Shown here in pieces: positions 26,342-37,200 of a DNA stretch of 64,000 nucleotides (position 1 is the first letter of the stretch; each line of letters opens with the position of its first letter). A program made the translations under genes and the position numbers. The notes beneath the pieces are model-generated. The model was not told where the DNA came from, searched no databases, and saw only the letters and a program-made list of their open reading frames with translations. This DNA is from PLanc-01 sp034678485 (GTDB lineage Bacteria > Planctomycetota > Phycisphaerae > Sedimentisphaerales > Anaerobacaceae), in the NCBI GenBank assembly GCA_034678485.1, contig JAXDBU010000073.1, positions 1 to 64,000 of the forward strand, given 5' to 3'.

Positions 26342-26460
26342 GAGAATCCTTTCACCCTGCCATTGCTCCATTGCCCGCCGCCGTGCAGCGAGAATCGATT
26401 GCCAGTCTATACCCTATCCCTGCCCTCCCGATCAACAGAATCCCTTGGTTTTTCATTCGC

Positions 26461-28827
26461 TCAGAAGGATATGAGGAACAACGATTTCAGACACGGCAAC
26501 GAGATCTCGATCCGGGTGAAGTCCGTCCCCTCCCGCGTGTGGTAGGTCGCCCGGACCGGCAGGATGGCGCCGGTATGCGGGTCCCAGGCTTGCAGTTCGT
26601 GTCGTCCCCGAAGCGTAACCGTCCTTTCGGTCAGCTTCGAGTCGAGGTTGGCAAAGAAGTAGATGTGCCGGCCGTTCCAGGACTTATGGATGTAGCGAAG
26701 CGTCCGGCCGGGCTCGAAAACGAGGTCATAGGCGGTCCCGACCGTATCGAGCGCCCCGCGCAAGGTCTCTGCCGTCAGTGCGTCGAGGCGAATCGCAGAA
26801 CCGCCCCTGCGATTCCGACGAATCGCGAAGCCCTTCCCTTCGTCGGTCCCCGCCGGGTCAGATCCGAACAGCGATTCGATGCTCCGGACAACATCCTCAT
26901 CATGACCGAACTCGGCCGACTTGAAGGGAAGCTGCCCTGTCGCGACGATATGGCCCCCCTGTTCATAGAAGGCATGGATCTTCCGGAGACTGCTCCAACG
27001 GATCGTCTTGTGACCCGGCAGAACCAGCACGCTGAATCGGGCGGGATGAATCCGGTTGGGCAGTGCCAATTGGCCGCCGTCGAGGGTGCACCTGTCCTCC
27101 AGAACCTCAGGGTGCAGGAACGTGTAGTCCCGGCCCAGATCCACGGCCAGCAGTTCACCCACTGTGACGTAGTCCGCCTCGGGGACAGGGACGCCGCCTT
27201 GATAGTAGCCCAGGGGGCCGTCCAGGTGGTGGCTGCCCTGCAACGTGGCAATGGGATAGAGCACCGCAATATCCGCAACGTGGGCCGCATCATTCTGCAG
27301 GAGGACATTGAGCCGGGCCAGGTATGTGTTGAATTCGGGCAGTCCCTCGGCGTAGAGCGGATTGCGCCAGGACAGCTCGGGCTTGAACGTCACGTTCCGG
27401 TCGTCGTACCAGACCGCGTGGGGGATGAGCAGATTGATTCCTTTCGTGTACTGCTCCATCGCCACGGCGTAGATGGCGTCCCATCGCAGATCCCCCATGG
27501 CGCCGTAGGTTTCGGACATCACGAGCGATTTGTCCCAGTTGTAAGCGGCCGAACTGACGACCTTGTAAAAACGCTCGGCCGGCCGGTCGCCACCGATCTT
27601 GTCGATACCTGGAATGTCCTGGTGCTGAAAGCATTTCATCAAATCGCCCGAGACCGACACGGGATTGGTCAGCTCCTCCTGATCCTGATGGCCGGTAGCC
27701 GTGATACCGTGAGCGTTGCACCAATCCTGGATTCGCTTGGAGAAGCCCGTTGCGTACAGCTCCGTACGAAAACCGAAGAGGTAGTTCCTCGCGGCCTGTG
27801 TCTCAGGACCGATGTCATACCAGAGGGCCGGGTAGTAGGGACGCGGGTCAAAACCATGCCGGGCGATGAACTGGTCATTGAACCGGTCCGTCCAGGTCCG
27901 CCCGTTGGCCCGGTAGAGCGTCGGCTCGTCGAAGAACGTCGAATCGATCGTCGTGCCGAAATGGTCGGTGAAATGATCGTAGTACGCCTGGTGGGTGAGT
28001 TCGATGAACCGGTCCACTGCTTCGGGGTCGAGATAGTCGCAGATGGGGTCGCCATCGATCACGCACACGAAGCACAGGACCTTCCAGGAACCTGCGGGCG
28101 CCCGCCAATCGAGATGACCATCGCGAACGGTCTCCGTCAGGTCCATCCGCTCCAGGGTGGCGGTATTCATCGCGACGACCGCCATCAGCTTTCCCGGGGG
28201 CAGGGCTTGCTCGAACCGAGTTGGGCCGCCGACTCCCCATTCGTGCTTGTCCAGCCGCTTGATCGTCAACTCGGGCCATCGTTGCGCGAAAAGGCTCGTG
28301 TCGCTGGAATTCCGCGATCCGGCCGACCCACTGGGAAAACCATATTCGTCGTAGAGCGACAGGGTGAGCCCCAGAGCCTTCGCCTGTTCGAGCGCCGCCG
28401 CATAGACCCCGAAATACGCATCACTGAGATACGCCGGCGCAAACTCCTTCCCAAACGGCAGGATGCCGAACCCGCCGTAGTGGCAACGATCCCGTGCCTG
28501 ACGCATCTGGTCTTTGACCGTCTCTGCATCGACCGGGGTGTCGTTCCAGAACCACAACGGGCGCGGCCAGTAGCGTTGCGGAGGTTCCGCGAAACACCGG
28601 CGCAGGTCCCGGTCCGTATCCGCCTCCGGATCGGCCGGACTCGTCGCAACCTCCGATGAGGAAGAGACGGCTCCCGCATGGCCGATCAGAGACATCGGCG
28701 ACAGGGGATAGAGCACCGCGCCGTCCGCGTCGGTCAGGCGACTGATTGCGCCCAGCCACACGACTGCGATCAGGAGGGCTCCATGCCCGGCCATCTTCGA
28801 TGCATCTTTGAGAGCCACATCATCCAT
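26461..28827 (-). CDS. Exported glycoside hydrolase, GH106-like (alpha-L-rhamnosidase type)
   Basis: 788 residues. An N-terminal hydrophobic segment (GALLIAVVWLGAISRL) suggests export. The catalytic region begins RYWPRPLWFWNDTPV...DQMRQARDR and continues YGGFGILPFG, LYDEYGFPSGSAGS, DSTFFDEPTLY and MSETYGAMGDLRWD, the pattern seen in proteins assigned to GH106 and its uncharacterised relatives. The acidic residues in FDEP and SETYG are catalytic candidates. Length is shorter than that of typical GH106 enzymes (about 1000), so the specificity is open. The exact start is uncertain; GGAG is only two bases before the ATG at 28827 and an ATG lies 33 bases later. Confidence 0.75.
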   Translation of the reverse strand: MDDVALKDASKMAGHGALLIAVVWLGAISRLTDADGAVLYPLSPMSLIGHAGAVSSSSEVATSPADPEADTDRDLRRCFAEPPQRYWPRPLWFWNDTPVDAETVKDQMRQARDRCHYGGFGILPFGKEFAPAYLSDAYFGVYAAALEQAKALGLTLSLYDEYGFPSGSAGSRNSSDTSLFAQRWPELTIKRLDKHEWGVGGPTRFEQALPPGKLMAVVAMNTATLERMDLTETVRDGHLDWRAPAGSWKVLCFVCVIDGDPICDYLDPEAVDRFIELTHQAYYDHFTDHFGTTIDSTFFDEPTLYRANGRTWTDRFNDQFIARHGFDPRPYYPALWYDIGPETQAARNYLFGFRTELYATGFSKRIQDWCNAHGITATGHQDQEELTNPVSVSGDLMKCFQHQDIPGIDKIGGDRPAERFYKVVSSAAYNWDKSLVMSETYGAMGDLRWDAIYAVAMEQYTKGINLLIPHAVWYDDRNVTFKPELSWRNPLYAEGLPEFNTYLARLNVLLQNDAAHVADIAVLYPIATLQGSHHLDGPLGYYQGGVPVPEADYVTVGELLAVDLGRDYTFLHPEVLEDRCTLDGGQLALPNRIHPARFSVLVLPGHKTIRWSSLRKIHAFYEQGGHIVATGQLPFKSAEFGHDEDVVRSIESLFGSDPAGTDEGKGFAIRRNRRGGSAIRLDALTAETLRGALDTVGTAYDLVFEPGRTLRYIHKSWNGRHIYFFANLDSKLTERTVTLRGRHELQAWDPHTGAILPVRATYHTREGTDFTRIEISLPCLKSLFLISF

Positions 28828-29098
28828 GGCTCCACATGATACGCTGTTGGAGCGACAGAAGTCAATGCGCCCGGCAGAGACGAAGGCTCCCCATGTGAAT
28901 CACTCAGAGCGGATCGTTGAGGTGAGTTGGTGCTCCTGGAGTACCTTGCATGGCCCGGCTCCCTGTAGTAACATCGACCGCGATAGATCGGTCCAAGAAC
29001 CAATGCACGAGGATATCGAGGGTCTCGGTCATGACGCCTCCTGTGACATCGCCTGAAGGAACGGAAGTCTCAGATTCCCTTGCGAGGGTGGATCAACC

Positions 29099-31102
29099 AT
29101 GTTGCGAGCCAAAGGTATTTCAGTGTCCACGGTCATAGTCCTCGAAATCGGCATCGTCCTGGCTGCTGCTGCGCATGCACAGCCCACGCCAGCCCAGGAA
29201 TCGTCGCCGCTGCGGCGGAACGCGCTGCTGGAACGGCTTGTCCGGATCCCGGGACAGGTGCAGGTTCTCCAGAGCTCGAGTCATAACAAGCAGGGCCACA
29301 ACGGGGATGCGAACATGCCTCTCTATAAGGACGCCAAGGGAGACGACGTCATCTTCGATGCCGCCGGCCCGGGCTGCATCCGGAGTATGTGGGGCACGTG
29401 GTTCAGTCCCGATGCCGTCCTCAATTTCTACTTCGACGGGGAACGGGAGCCCCGCTATCGCATCAATGAAATCGAGTTCTTCTCCGGCAAGCATCCGGAT
29501 TTCCCCGCGCCGTTGAACTCCTACGAGCTGCGCGGACACTATGGAGACGAACCGTACGCGGGCAATTCCTTCGTTCCGATTCCCTTCTCGAAATCCCTCA
29601 AGATCTCCATCACCGGAGAATCGAGGTTCTTCCATGTGCTGTACGAACTCTATCCTTACGGCACGGCCATTGCGTCGTTTACCGGTCGGGAGGATCGTTC
29701 GCCACTGATTGAGAGCTTCGAGCACTTGGGCGATATCTTGCCGTCAAGCTCCGACGGTGACGTGCAGATGGGCAGCACGATGGTCGATGGTTCGAGGGAA
29801 GAAATCGTTTTGCTGGAACACAAAGGTTCGGCGGGTGTGATCCAGGGAATCACGATTGAAGCAGAGGACTCAGAGGCGCTCTTTCGGAATACGGAAATGC
29901 TCATGCGCTGGGATGGGCACGGACGCGATGACGTTCGCGCCGCTACGGGGATGCTCTTCGGCAGCGCCAATCGGGCCTACGACGTCGCGTCCTTGCCGGT
30001 GACAGTGAGGAAGCTGCCCGGCGGTCGCATTCGGCTCGATTGCCGCTTTCCCATGCCGTTCTGGCGAGAAGCCCGGATCGCATTGCGGAACCTGTCCGGG
30101 AAGCCGTTGGGTCGCGTGGACAGCAGAGTCCTCGTCGGTCCGAATCCTGTATCCGAGGCGGACGGCACGTATTTCACTACGCTCTACCGAAAGGGAGACA
30201 CGACTTATGGGCGGGACTGGCCGCTGTACGACAGTCCCGGTGCGGGGTGGTTTGTGGGCGTCGTTCAATCGATGCAGAATCAGCACTACTGCGAGGGCAA
30301 CGAGCACTTCTACAGCGACGGGGCCATCTCGCCGCAGATCAACGGTACCGGCTCGGAAGATTACTATCTGGGCTGCTTCTGGCCGAACCGGCACTATAGC
30401 TCCCCCTTCGCCACCTGCGCCGGCGACATCCAACAAGAGGCCGGTGGAGATACAAGGGCGGCCTATGCCATTCCCTCATCATATGCACGCTTTCACCTGG
30501 AGGCGCCCATCCCCTTCTTCCGCTCGATCGATGCGCGAATCCAGCACGGAGGCGTGAGCAATATCTTCTCGAACTACCGCAGTCTGGCCTTCTGCTACCT
30601 TCGCCGACGTCCGGCGCTACAGCAGACGGATTTCCTGGATGTCGGCAACGTCGCCAGCGAGAAGGCCCACGATTACTCCGCCAGTGATTCCGAGCCCACC
30701 GGCTTGGTCACCGCATATCCGGAAGGAGAGTACTTCGAGACCTCCGAGAGCGAAGAGGGCCGGCGCCACGCGGCCGGTGAAATCCAATTCACGGTCGCCA
30801 TCGATCCGCAGAACGCCGGGGTTCGCATTCGCCGTCGTCTTGACCAGATGGGTCTGCCCCAGACGGCAAGAGTATTCGTGGATGGGATCCATGCCGGCAC
30901 GTGGCGCCATGCGTATCAGAATGAGAACTTGCGCTGGTTCGACTCGGACTTCGATATCTCTGCTCAATACACGAGGGACAAGACCTCGCTGGCGTTGAAG
31001 TTCGAGGTCGTCGACGGCCCCGATTGCGGCGTCTACACCGATTTCCATTATTGGGTCTTCTGTTTCGAAGGAGCGGTGGCGGGTCCGCTCTCGGGGCTAT
31101 GA
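29099..31102 (+). CDS. Exported GH172 (DUF2961) glycoside hydrolase
   Basis: 667 residues with a signal peptide (VIVLEIGIVLAAAAHAQ). The jelly-roll signatures AGPGCIRSMWGTW, INGTGSEDYYLGCFWP and RFHLEAPIPFF mark DUF2961, now GH172, whose characterised members act on alpha-fructofuranosides or D-arabino-/D-fucofuranosides; Glu of GTGSEDYY is one of the catalytic pair. The C-terminal part is a second beta domain (FTVAIDPQNAGVRIRRRLDQ). GAGGGTGG precedes the ATG. It is divergent from the GH106-like gene, with about 270 bases between that probably hold both promoters. Confidence 0.9.
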   Translation: MLRAKGISVSTVIVLEIGIVLAAAAHAQPTPAQESSPLRRNALLERLVRIPGQVQVLQSSSHNKQGHNGDANMPLYKDAKGDDVIFDAAGPGCIRSMWGTWFSPDAVLNFYFDGEREPRYRINEIEFFSGKHPDFPAPLNSYELRGHYGDEPYAGNSFVPIPFSKSLKISITGESRFFHVLYELYPYGTAIASFTGREDRSPLIESFEHLGDILPSSSDGDVQMGSTMVDGSREEIVLLEHKGSAGVIQGITIEAEDSEALFRNTEMLMRWDGHGRDDVRAATGMLFGSANRAYDVASLPVTVRKLPGGRIRLDCRFPMPFWREARIALRNLSGKPLGRVDSRVLVGPNPVSEADGTYFTTLYRKGDTTYGRDWPLYDSPGAGWFVGVVQSMQNQHYCEGNEHFYSDGAISPQINGTGSEDYYLGCFWPNRHYSSPFATCAGDIQQEAGGDTRAAYAIPSSYARFHLEAPIPFFRSIDARIQHGGVSNIFSNYRSLAFCYLRRRPALQQTDFLDVGNVASEKAHDYSASDSEPTGLVTAYPEGEYFETSESEEGRRHAAGEIQFTVAIDPQNAGVRIRRRLDQMGLPQTARVFVDGIHAGTWRHAYQNENLRWFDSDFDISAQYTRDKTSLALKFEVVDGPDCGVYTDFHYWVFCFEGAVAGPLSGL

Positions 31103-31130
31103 TGATGCGGCCTGTTCCGACAGTGCCCAA

Positions 31131-32312
31131 TCACATGCTCAGAGGATGCGTGCGGTTCTCCAATGGGAGTTGAACCGGCGCACCGACCCTGTTCGATTCG
31201 TACACCGCCAGGATCATCTCGAGCGCCGCACGCCCATCGTACATACTGCCTTCGGGTTGCGTGTCCGTCTCAATGGCCCGGATCAGATCGAGCGCGATCA
31301 GGCGATTCCCGTACGCGTGCCTGGGATCGCTGAGGGATTCCGCTTTGCCAACACCCTCACTGGAAACACGCTGCCATTGCGCCTTGCTCGGTCCGGGCTG
31401 CCACGAGGGATCGTTCACCCACCAGACCTCAGGCACAGCCCCCGTGGTCATCGTAAGGACCCCCTTGCTCCCATAGACCTGAAGACCGTATCGGTCAGAG
31501 GCGCCGTGGCGGGCACGATGCGTGGAGAAATAGCCCATCGTGATCGCGCCGAAACGATACACAGCGTGGATCTCATCGCCGGCGAGAGGACCTATTCCCT
31601 CCGCTCCATCGCGCACATCGCCCCTCGTAACAGGATGCCCGTCAACTCTCACCTGTGCGAAACACCATTGTGGATTGCCTGCAATGAACCGCATCAGGTC
31701 CATGACGTGGGTGCCCAGCACCATGAGGTCCTCCCCGCCACCCCGGCGGTCTTCCTTGCCCCGGCCGCGCAATTCAAGGATATCTCCCAACGCTCCCTGG
31801 GCGATCATCTCCTGCACGTGGGCCAGCGCCGGGGCATAGCGCGTCTGATGGGCAATCGCCAGTTTCAGATGGTGCTTATCCAGAGCGGCAATCATCTCGT
31901 CGGCCTGTTCGAGCGTCTGACACATCGGTTTCTCAAGCAAGACATGGCATCCGGCCTCTGCGCAGGCGAGCACCATATCCCGATGACAGTCCAGCCAGCG
32001 AGGCGCCACGCTCACGATCTGTGGTCGCTCCTTCTCAAGCATCTCACGGTAGTCGGCGTAGCTTCTCGGGGCCTTCAGCCGCTGGGCTGCGGAGGCACGA
32101 CCCTTGGGGTCCGGATCGGCTGTCGCCACCACCTCGGCCTGCTCGATATCATTCCACACGACGTCCAACCCATGACCATAGTCCCCCTTGCCGGTCCTGC
32201 CGATGACTGCGACCCGATATCTCCCAGTTCCCCTCCGGGCGTCTCCTTCCGACTTCTCCGACAATGCGGCCAACCCAAATACCGAACCCGCGATGAAGTC
32301 CCGCCGTCTCAT
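31131..32312 (-). CDS. Tat-exported Gfo/Idh/MocA oxidoreductase
   Basis: 393 residues from an ATG preceded by AGGAG. A twin-arginine signal RRRDFIAGSVFGLAAL leads, so the folded NAD(P)-enzyme should be exported. The Rossmann motif RVAVIGRTGKGDYGHG, the lysine in LLEKPMCQTL and the C-terminal domain with VYGSKGVLTM fit the family. Exported Gfo/Idh proteins with Tat signals are typical of Planctomycetota and of Bacteroidota glycan loci; they may act as glycosidases through NAD-dependent redox chemistry (as GH109 enzymes) rather than as dehydrogenases. It is convergent with the GH172 gene (28 bases between stops). Confidence 0.9.
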   Translation of the reverse strand: MRRRDFIAGSVFGLAALSEKSEGDARRGTGRYRVAVIGRTGKGDYGHGLDVVWNDIEQAEVVATADPDPKGRASAAQRLKAPRSYADYREMLEKERPQIVSVAPRWLDCHRDMVLACAEAGCHVLLEKPMCQTLEQADEMIAALDKHHLKLAIAHQTRYAPALAHVQEMIAQGALGDILELRGRGKEDRRGGGEDLMVLGTHVMDLMRFIAGNPQWCFAQVRVDGHPVTRGDVRDGAEGIGPLAGDEIHAVYRFGAITMGYFSTHRARHGASDRYGLQVYGSKGVLTMTTGAVPEVWWVNDPSWQPGPSKAQWQRVSSEGVGKAESLSDPRHAYGNRLIALDLIRAIETDTQPEGSMYDGRAALEMILAVYESNRVGAPVQLPLENRTHPLSM

Positions 32313-32591
32313 GTGCTGTCTCCTGTCCAACAAGCCGCGTGCGCTCTACGCCTGAGTTCTTTCATGGAGAGCATTGTTACAGCACCGGCCTCGATACGCA
32401 AGCTCCGCCGGTCAAGGAATCGTCTGCAGACACAAATACTGAACTCGCAGGATCACCTGTACCTCCGATGTCGGATACTCGTTGAATGCCGGGTACTCCG
32501 AGGATAGCATGTCGGGCGGAATGGGACGCATTTCGGACCCGCCTCCGTCGGGACTGCCGGGTCCGGTCACAGTGATCTCTATGGAGAGTCG

Positions 32592-34085
32592 ATGAACGCA
32601 TATTTTGAAGGGGCCGGTCTGATGAGAACGATGAGTTGCGGTTTGGTTCTATTGTCTGTTTGGGGCATCGCGCAGGCACAGATCGCCGATTCGCCCGACG
32701 GGAGCGTCGCGAATACTCCTGTCAATTACACTGAGGCGAACGTCGAACCCTATGCACTGCCGGATATCCTGACGCTCTCTGATGGGCAGCCGGTGCGCGA
32801 CGGCGCCACCTGGTATGAGAAACGCCGGCCCGAGATAGTCAGGCTGTTCGAGGAAAACCAGTATGGTCGCAGCCCGGGGCGTCCGGCGGACATGAGCTTT
32901 GATGTATTCGACAAGGCGACGCCGACCTTCGATGGAAAGGCGATCCGAAGGCAGGTGACGATCTACTTCTCCAAAGACAAAGCCGGCCCCCAGATGGATC
33001 TGTTGGTCTATCTGCCTGCCCATGTCGGCAAGCCCGTGCCGCTGCTGTTGAACCTGGGCTTCACCGCGAACAACACGGCGGTGAACGACCCGAATGTCAA
33101 GATCGGCACGAGGTGGGACCCACGACAGAATCGGAGGGTGCCTGCCACGAGAGGCTTCGGGTTCTTTCACGTGTTGCCGATCCTGGAGAGGGGATTCGGC
33201 TTCGCCACCTTCAACTACAGTGACGTCGATCCGGATGCATTGGGCGCGATCGCCCACGGCGTACGGAAGCTGTACTTGAAAGAGGGACAAACCGAGCCCG
33301 CGCCGGACGAGTGGGGCTCCATCGCGGCCTGGGCGTGGGGGGTGAGCCGGGCTGTCGACTACTTCGAAACGGACAAAGAGGTGGACGCCAATCGCATCGC
33401 CATCATCGGCGTGTCCCGACTGGGAAAGACGGTGCTATGGGCGGGCGCACGTGACACTCGCATCGCAATGGTGATCGCCAGTTGCTCGGGCGAGGGGGGG
33501 GCAGCGCTGAGCCGGCGCAACTACGGTGAAACCATCAAGCATCTGGTCGCGCCGACGCGATATCCGTATCAATTCTGCGCCAACTATGGGAAATGGGCGG
33601 ACAGGATCGACGGTTTTCCGGTCGATGCACACATGCTCATCGCGCTGATCGCGCCGCGTCCGGTGCTCCTGCAAACGGGCAACACCGACAAATGGTCGGA
33701 CCCCTATGGTGAGTTCCTGGCGGCGGTTGCCGCTGGTCCGGTCTATGAATTGCTTGGCAAACAAGGACTGGGCACGGACAAAATGCCCGCCGCCGGGGAA
33801 CCTGTCCTGCACACAATCGGCTACCTCCTGCACGATGGCGGACACGGCCCTCTGCCGGCAGACTGGCCTGTGTTCCTGGAGTTCATGCAGATACATATGA
33901 ATGCGGTCGATGGAATCGCTCCATTGGCACAATGCGAACACGAAGCCGACGAGGTCGTACACCCGCACTCGTCAACGTCAACTGTCGAGAATCTCCTCTG
34001 CTCGGCCTTGATCCACTTCCATGATGTAGCGAAGACCTGTAATCTCGGCCGCCTCGGCGGTGAGCGCGGCGACGTCATCACGTGA
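32592..34085 (+). CDS. Exported CE15-like glucuronoyl esterase
   Basis: 497 residues with a signal peptide (CGLVLLSVWGIAQAQ). An alpha/beta hydrolase with the nucleophile elbow GVSRLGKT (CE15 pattern G-C/V-S-R-x-G-K), acidic candidate in SGEGGAALSRRNYGETI and His in HDGGHGPLP. CE15 enzymes cut the ester between lignin alcohols and glucuronoxylan. GGAG lies before the first ATG. The fold should end near residue 438 (FLEFMQIHMNA); the last 60 residues have no family match and lie over the opposite-strand gene, so the stop is probably displaced. Part of the polysaccharide locus. Confidence 0.88.
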   Translation: MNAYFEGAGLMRTMSCGLVLLSVWGIAQAQIADSPDGSVANTPVNYTEANVEPYALPDILTLSDGQPVRDGATWYEKRRPEIVRLFEENQYGRSPGRPADMSFDVFDKATPTFDGKAIRRQVTIYFSKDKAGPQMDLLVYLPAHVGKPVPLLLNLGFTANNTAVNDPNVKIGTRWDPRQNRRVPATRGFGFFHVLPILERGFGFATFNYSDVDPDALGAIAHGVRKLYLKEGQTEPAPDEWGSIAAWAWGVSRAVDYFETDKEVDANRIAIIGVSRLGKTVLWAGARDTRIAMVIASCSGEGGAALSRRNYGETIKHLVAPTRYPYQFCANYGKWADRIDGFPVDAHMLIALIAPRPVLLQTGNTDKWSDPYGEFLAAVAAGPVYELLGKQGLGTDKMPAAGEPVLHTIGYLLHDGGHGPLPADWPVFLEFMQIHMNAVDGIAPLAQCEHEADEVVHPHSSTSTVENLLCSALIHFHDVAKTCNLGRLGGERGDVIT

Positions 34086-34271
34086 TATGTGTTCGAGCGT
34101 GAATTTCCGGCAGCCGGCCATCAGTTGACGCAAGCCCTGGGCCAGGCGCTCGTAGTACGTGTACAGTCTGATGACGCCCGTGGGAAGCTTCTCGAAGTCG
34201 CCGTTGCCGAATCCACTGTCACGTCTTGCGGTCGGACTTGTTGAGCGGAGTGGCCGGATCCGTGATCGCAT
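33978..34271 (-). CDS. Small helical protein, or frameshifted C-terminal extension of the fusion gene
   Basis: The frame codes for a convincing helical sequence (KLPTGVIRLYTYYERL, AQGLRQLMAGCRKFTLEH, VAALTAEAAEITGLRY) and has a well-behaved stop. The only upstream ATG lies 53 bases inside the preceding gene on the same strand, with a weak SD, and the first 22 residues look non-coding. So either the gene starts at a rare codon, or a one-base frameshift separates it from the 1,071-residue fusion protein, to whose C-terminus it would belong. Its last 108 bases overlap the CE15 tail on the opposite strand. Function unknown. Confidence 0.5.
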   Translation of the reverse strand: MRSRIRPLRSTSPTARRDSGFGNGDFEKLPTGVIRLYTYYERLAQGLRQLMAGCRKFTLEHISRDDVAALTAEAAEITGLRYIMEVDQGRAEEILDS

Positions 34272-37200
34272 CTATCTTTGCGGCAAAGGACGTTCGTGCG
34301 GCAACCTCGTCGTCCGTGACAATGTGAGCGTCCAGCAGACCTTCGCAGGCACAGCCCGTCTTCAAGTAATTGATCTGCGCCAGGGCGACGCTCCATCCTC
34401 CCAGCCAGGATTTCAGGCGTTGGAGCTGTTCCGCATCCCCCTGAAAATGGATGATGAGATCGATGTCGCTGCCCGGGCCCGCGGTCCCGTTGTTCACGCT
34501 CCCGGTCAGGTATGCCCCCTTGACGCCGAACGCGACAGGGTCGAGCCGCTCGGCGAGCCGCTCGGCCATGTAGGCCCGCCAGCGCCAGAACTCCTGATCG
34601 AAACGAAGCTCGTCGGTTCTCTCCGCGTCTTCGTTGACCCCTCGTTCTTTCCCGGGGAGGGCGTGACTTCCGGAGTGCGCCGCCAGATAGCCGATGGCTT
34701 CGCCCATCTCGCCGTTCATGGAGATTTGCAGCAGCTTCCCGTCCGCCGACTCGGGAACGTCGATGACCCGAACGACCTTGGCGAGCCGCACATAATCCGG
34801 CAGAAGCCGCGGCAGGATGTTCGTGACTCGCGTCAGAAATGCCTCGTTGAAAATGATTCCCTCGTCGTCCGGGTACAACGGCAGATAACGGATGTTGGCC
34901 TCCACGAGGTCCTGAAAGAAGTGGGTCCCGAAAGACAGCTCCGGAACGTAGTTCGACTTCCTTCTGGCAATTTCCATGAGCGCCGCAGCATTGTTGATGT
35001 CGGCATAACTCACCTGGACGCCCAGTTTGACGTCGCCTCGGCTGCCCCAGCGTCCCGGCCCCATGAGGATGAACCGGCGTTTCGGGAGCATGGCGTTGAT
35101 CATCCCCACCACCCGGCCCACGGCGACCAAGTCGTCCAGTGACTGCAGTTCGCCGTAGCCGTCCGGATCCACATAGACAATATGCGATATGTCCGGAATG
35201 GTCCCGTTGGATACGTGGCGGCTGGCCGAGAAGATGATGCTGCCGCGTTCGATGTCTTTCGGGATGGGGCCGGGCAGGCTCTCCGGTCCGCAATTCTGGG
35301 AACGGCATTGCAGCAGATAAAACTGCTTTCCGTCGCAGGCAAACTCGATGTCAACCGGGGTCTGCATTTCCTCCCTGAGCACTTGGAGTATTCGATCGAT
35401 GGTCTTGATGAACACGGAGTTGCGGGCCAGACCATCGAAGGTGACCGTCGGATCATCGCGATGGAAATCGATGTCGATCGCGGACGTTGCGCGCACGTAC
35501 CCGTCGCGGCACACCGATACGATGTGCTGAACGTCGGGCACCCCGTGGCCATAGTCCCTGAGAAAGGAGCCGATGTCGATGCTCTCGAAGGTGTTGTTCT
35601 CCAGGTTCAGCACGTCGGCTTGCTTGGGAGAGTAATGCTTGATCTCGTCCGGGGTCGTGTTGACGCGCAGCTCCGGTTGGCCGGGGGACATGAGAATCGG
35701 AAAGTCGTTGTTCAAGCGGTCCACCGCACGCGAGCCAAGGCCCAGGACCAGGCGGACCAGCCCGTCTTCACGCTTGATCCGGGGCGACCAGCAAAAATCA
35801 TTGTTGCTGAAGGCCACCCCGGCAAACGAAGGCATGAAATAGGGCCCGATTCGGGTGCCGACCACTTCCTGGATGAGGATTCCCATCTCTTCGTGGAGAT
35901 CGAGCATGCCCCGTTCGGCACGGTACTGGATGGAATCCGGACTGTACATCGAGGCGTAGACCTCGGCAATCGCGTCCATGATGGCTTCCAGCCGGTCTTT
36001 CTTGCTTCCCTGATTTCCGAGAAACAGGCTCTTGTATTTTCCCGAGAACGCCGCTCCGGCTTGGTCTTCCAGGACACTCGAACTCCGGACGATCAACGGC
36101 ACCTGTCCGAAATCGTCCAGCGCCATGGCGAGGCTTTTGACGAAGCCCGGCGGAAAGTGCGCGGCTTTCAACAACTGGATGATTTGCGGGTACTCGATCC
36201 GGACTTCTTCCAAGGATTTGTACTTCTGTTCATTCAATCCCTGGAGCCTGTTGTACTGCAGAAATTCCTTGGTCTCATCGGTGGCCACATACCACGTCTT
36301 GGGGATCTTGACGGCGGCCAGAAGCGGTATTTCGCCGCTCCTGCGATCCAGGATTTTCTGCGCCAGAAACAGCCCGGTTGCCTTGCCGCCGATCTTGCCG
36401 TGGCTTCCAGACGGGTAGATCAGGCGCGAGGTGATGTCATAGAAGTCGTGGATCTTCAGAAAGCGTCTGGCGATGCGAATGAAATCCGGTTTGTCGGACA
36501 GGAATCGGCGGATCAGGGCGACCTCCAACCACCGCTCCGCGGGGAAGGCGGAGGGATTGTGTCGATCCAACATATGGTAATAGCGGGAGATCGCCTCGAC
36601 AACCTCGCCCACAGACCCATCGATCCGGTCCACCGCCATAATCAACGAGTTGGCCTTTTCCTCCTGTATCCACCTCTGCATGCGCATGAATATGTCCGCG
36701 GCGCTCATCTGCTGCGACGCGAGCGTGAAGGTCTCTTCGCTGAGCTGGGCCAGCTCTTTACCAGTCATTCTTGCCCCGGGAGCGTTCACCTCTCCCGAGC
36801 AGAACGGCTGAATCGCTCTCTGGTTGAGCACGGCGGCCCGATTGCCGCCGGCGTTCGACGAACGGGCCGACAGGTGCTGGAGCATCTTCCGGCACACGTA
36901 TGTCAGCATGTCCGGATCGGTTTCCAGGAGAAGGGCGACGACGACCTTCCATTGTGGAGGCGAGGCCCACGCCGGTGCACCCACGTCAGGCTGGGGGGAA
37001 CTCAAGGCGCACGCCACCTCCTTCACGTGGCGGACCATGATGGTCTGAACGATGCGATCCGCGACGATCTTGAGAAGCTGGCGCTCCTTGTCGTAGAAGA
37101 ACCCGTCTTCCACGGGGGGCACTTCCCGCGTGTAGAGGACCTCGACCAAGCCGACGACGCGCCCTTGCACCTTGAGGTCGCAGACCGCGGATATATCGGA

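Noticed and set aside
26371..28659. 762-codon plus-strand open frame over the GH106-like gene
   Set aside because: Antisense shadow without recognisable motifs.
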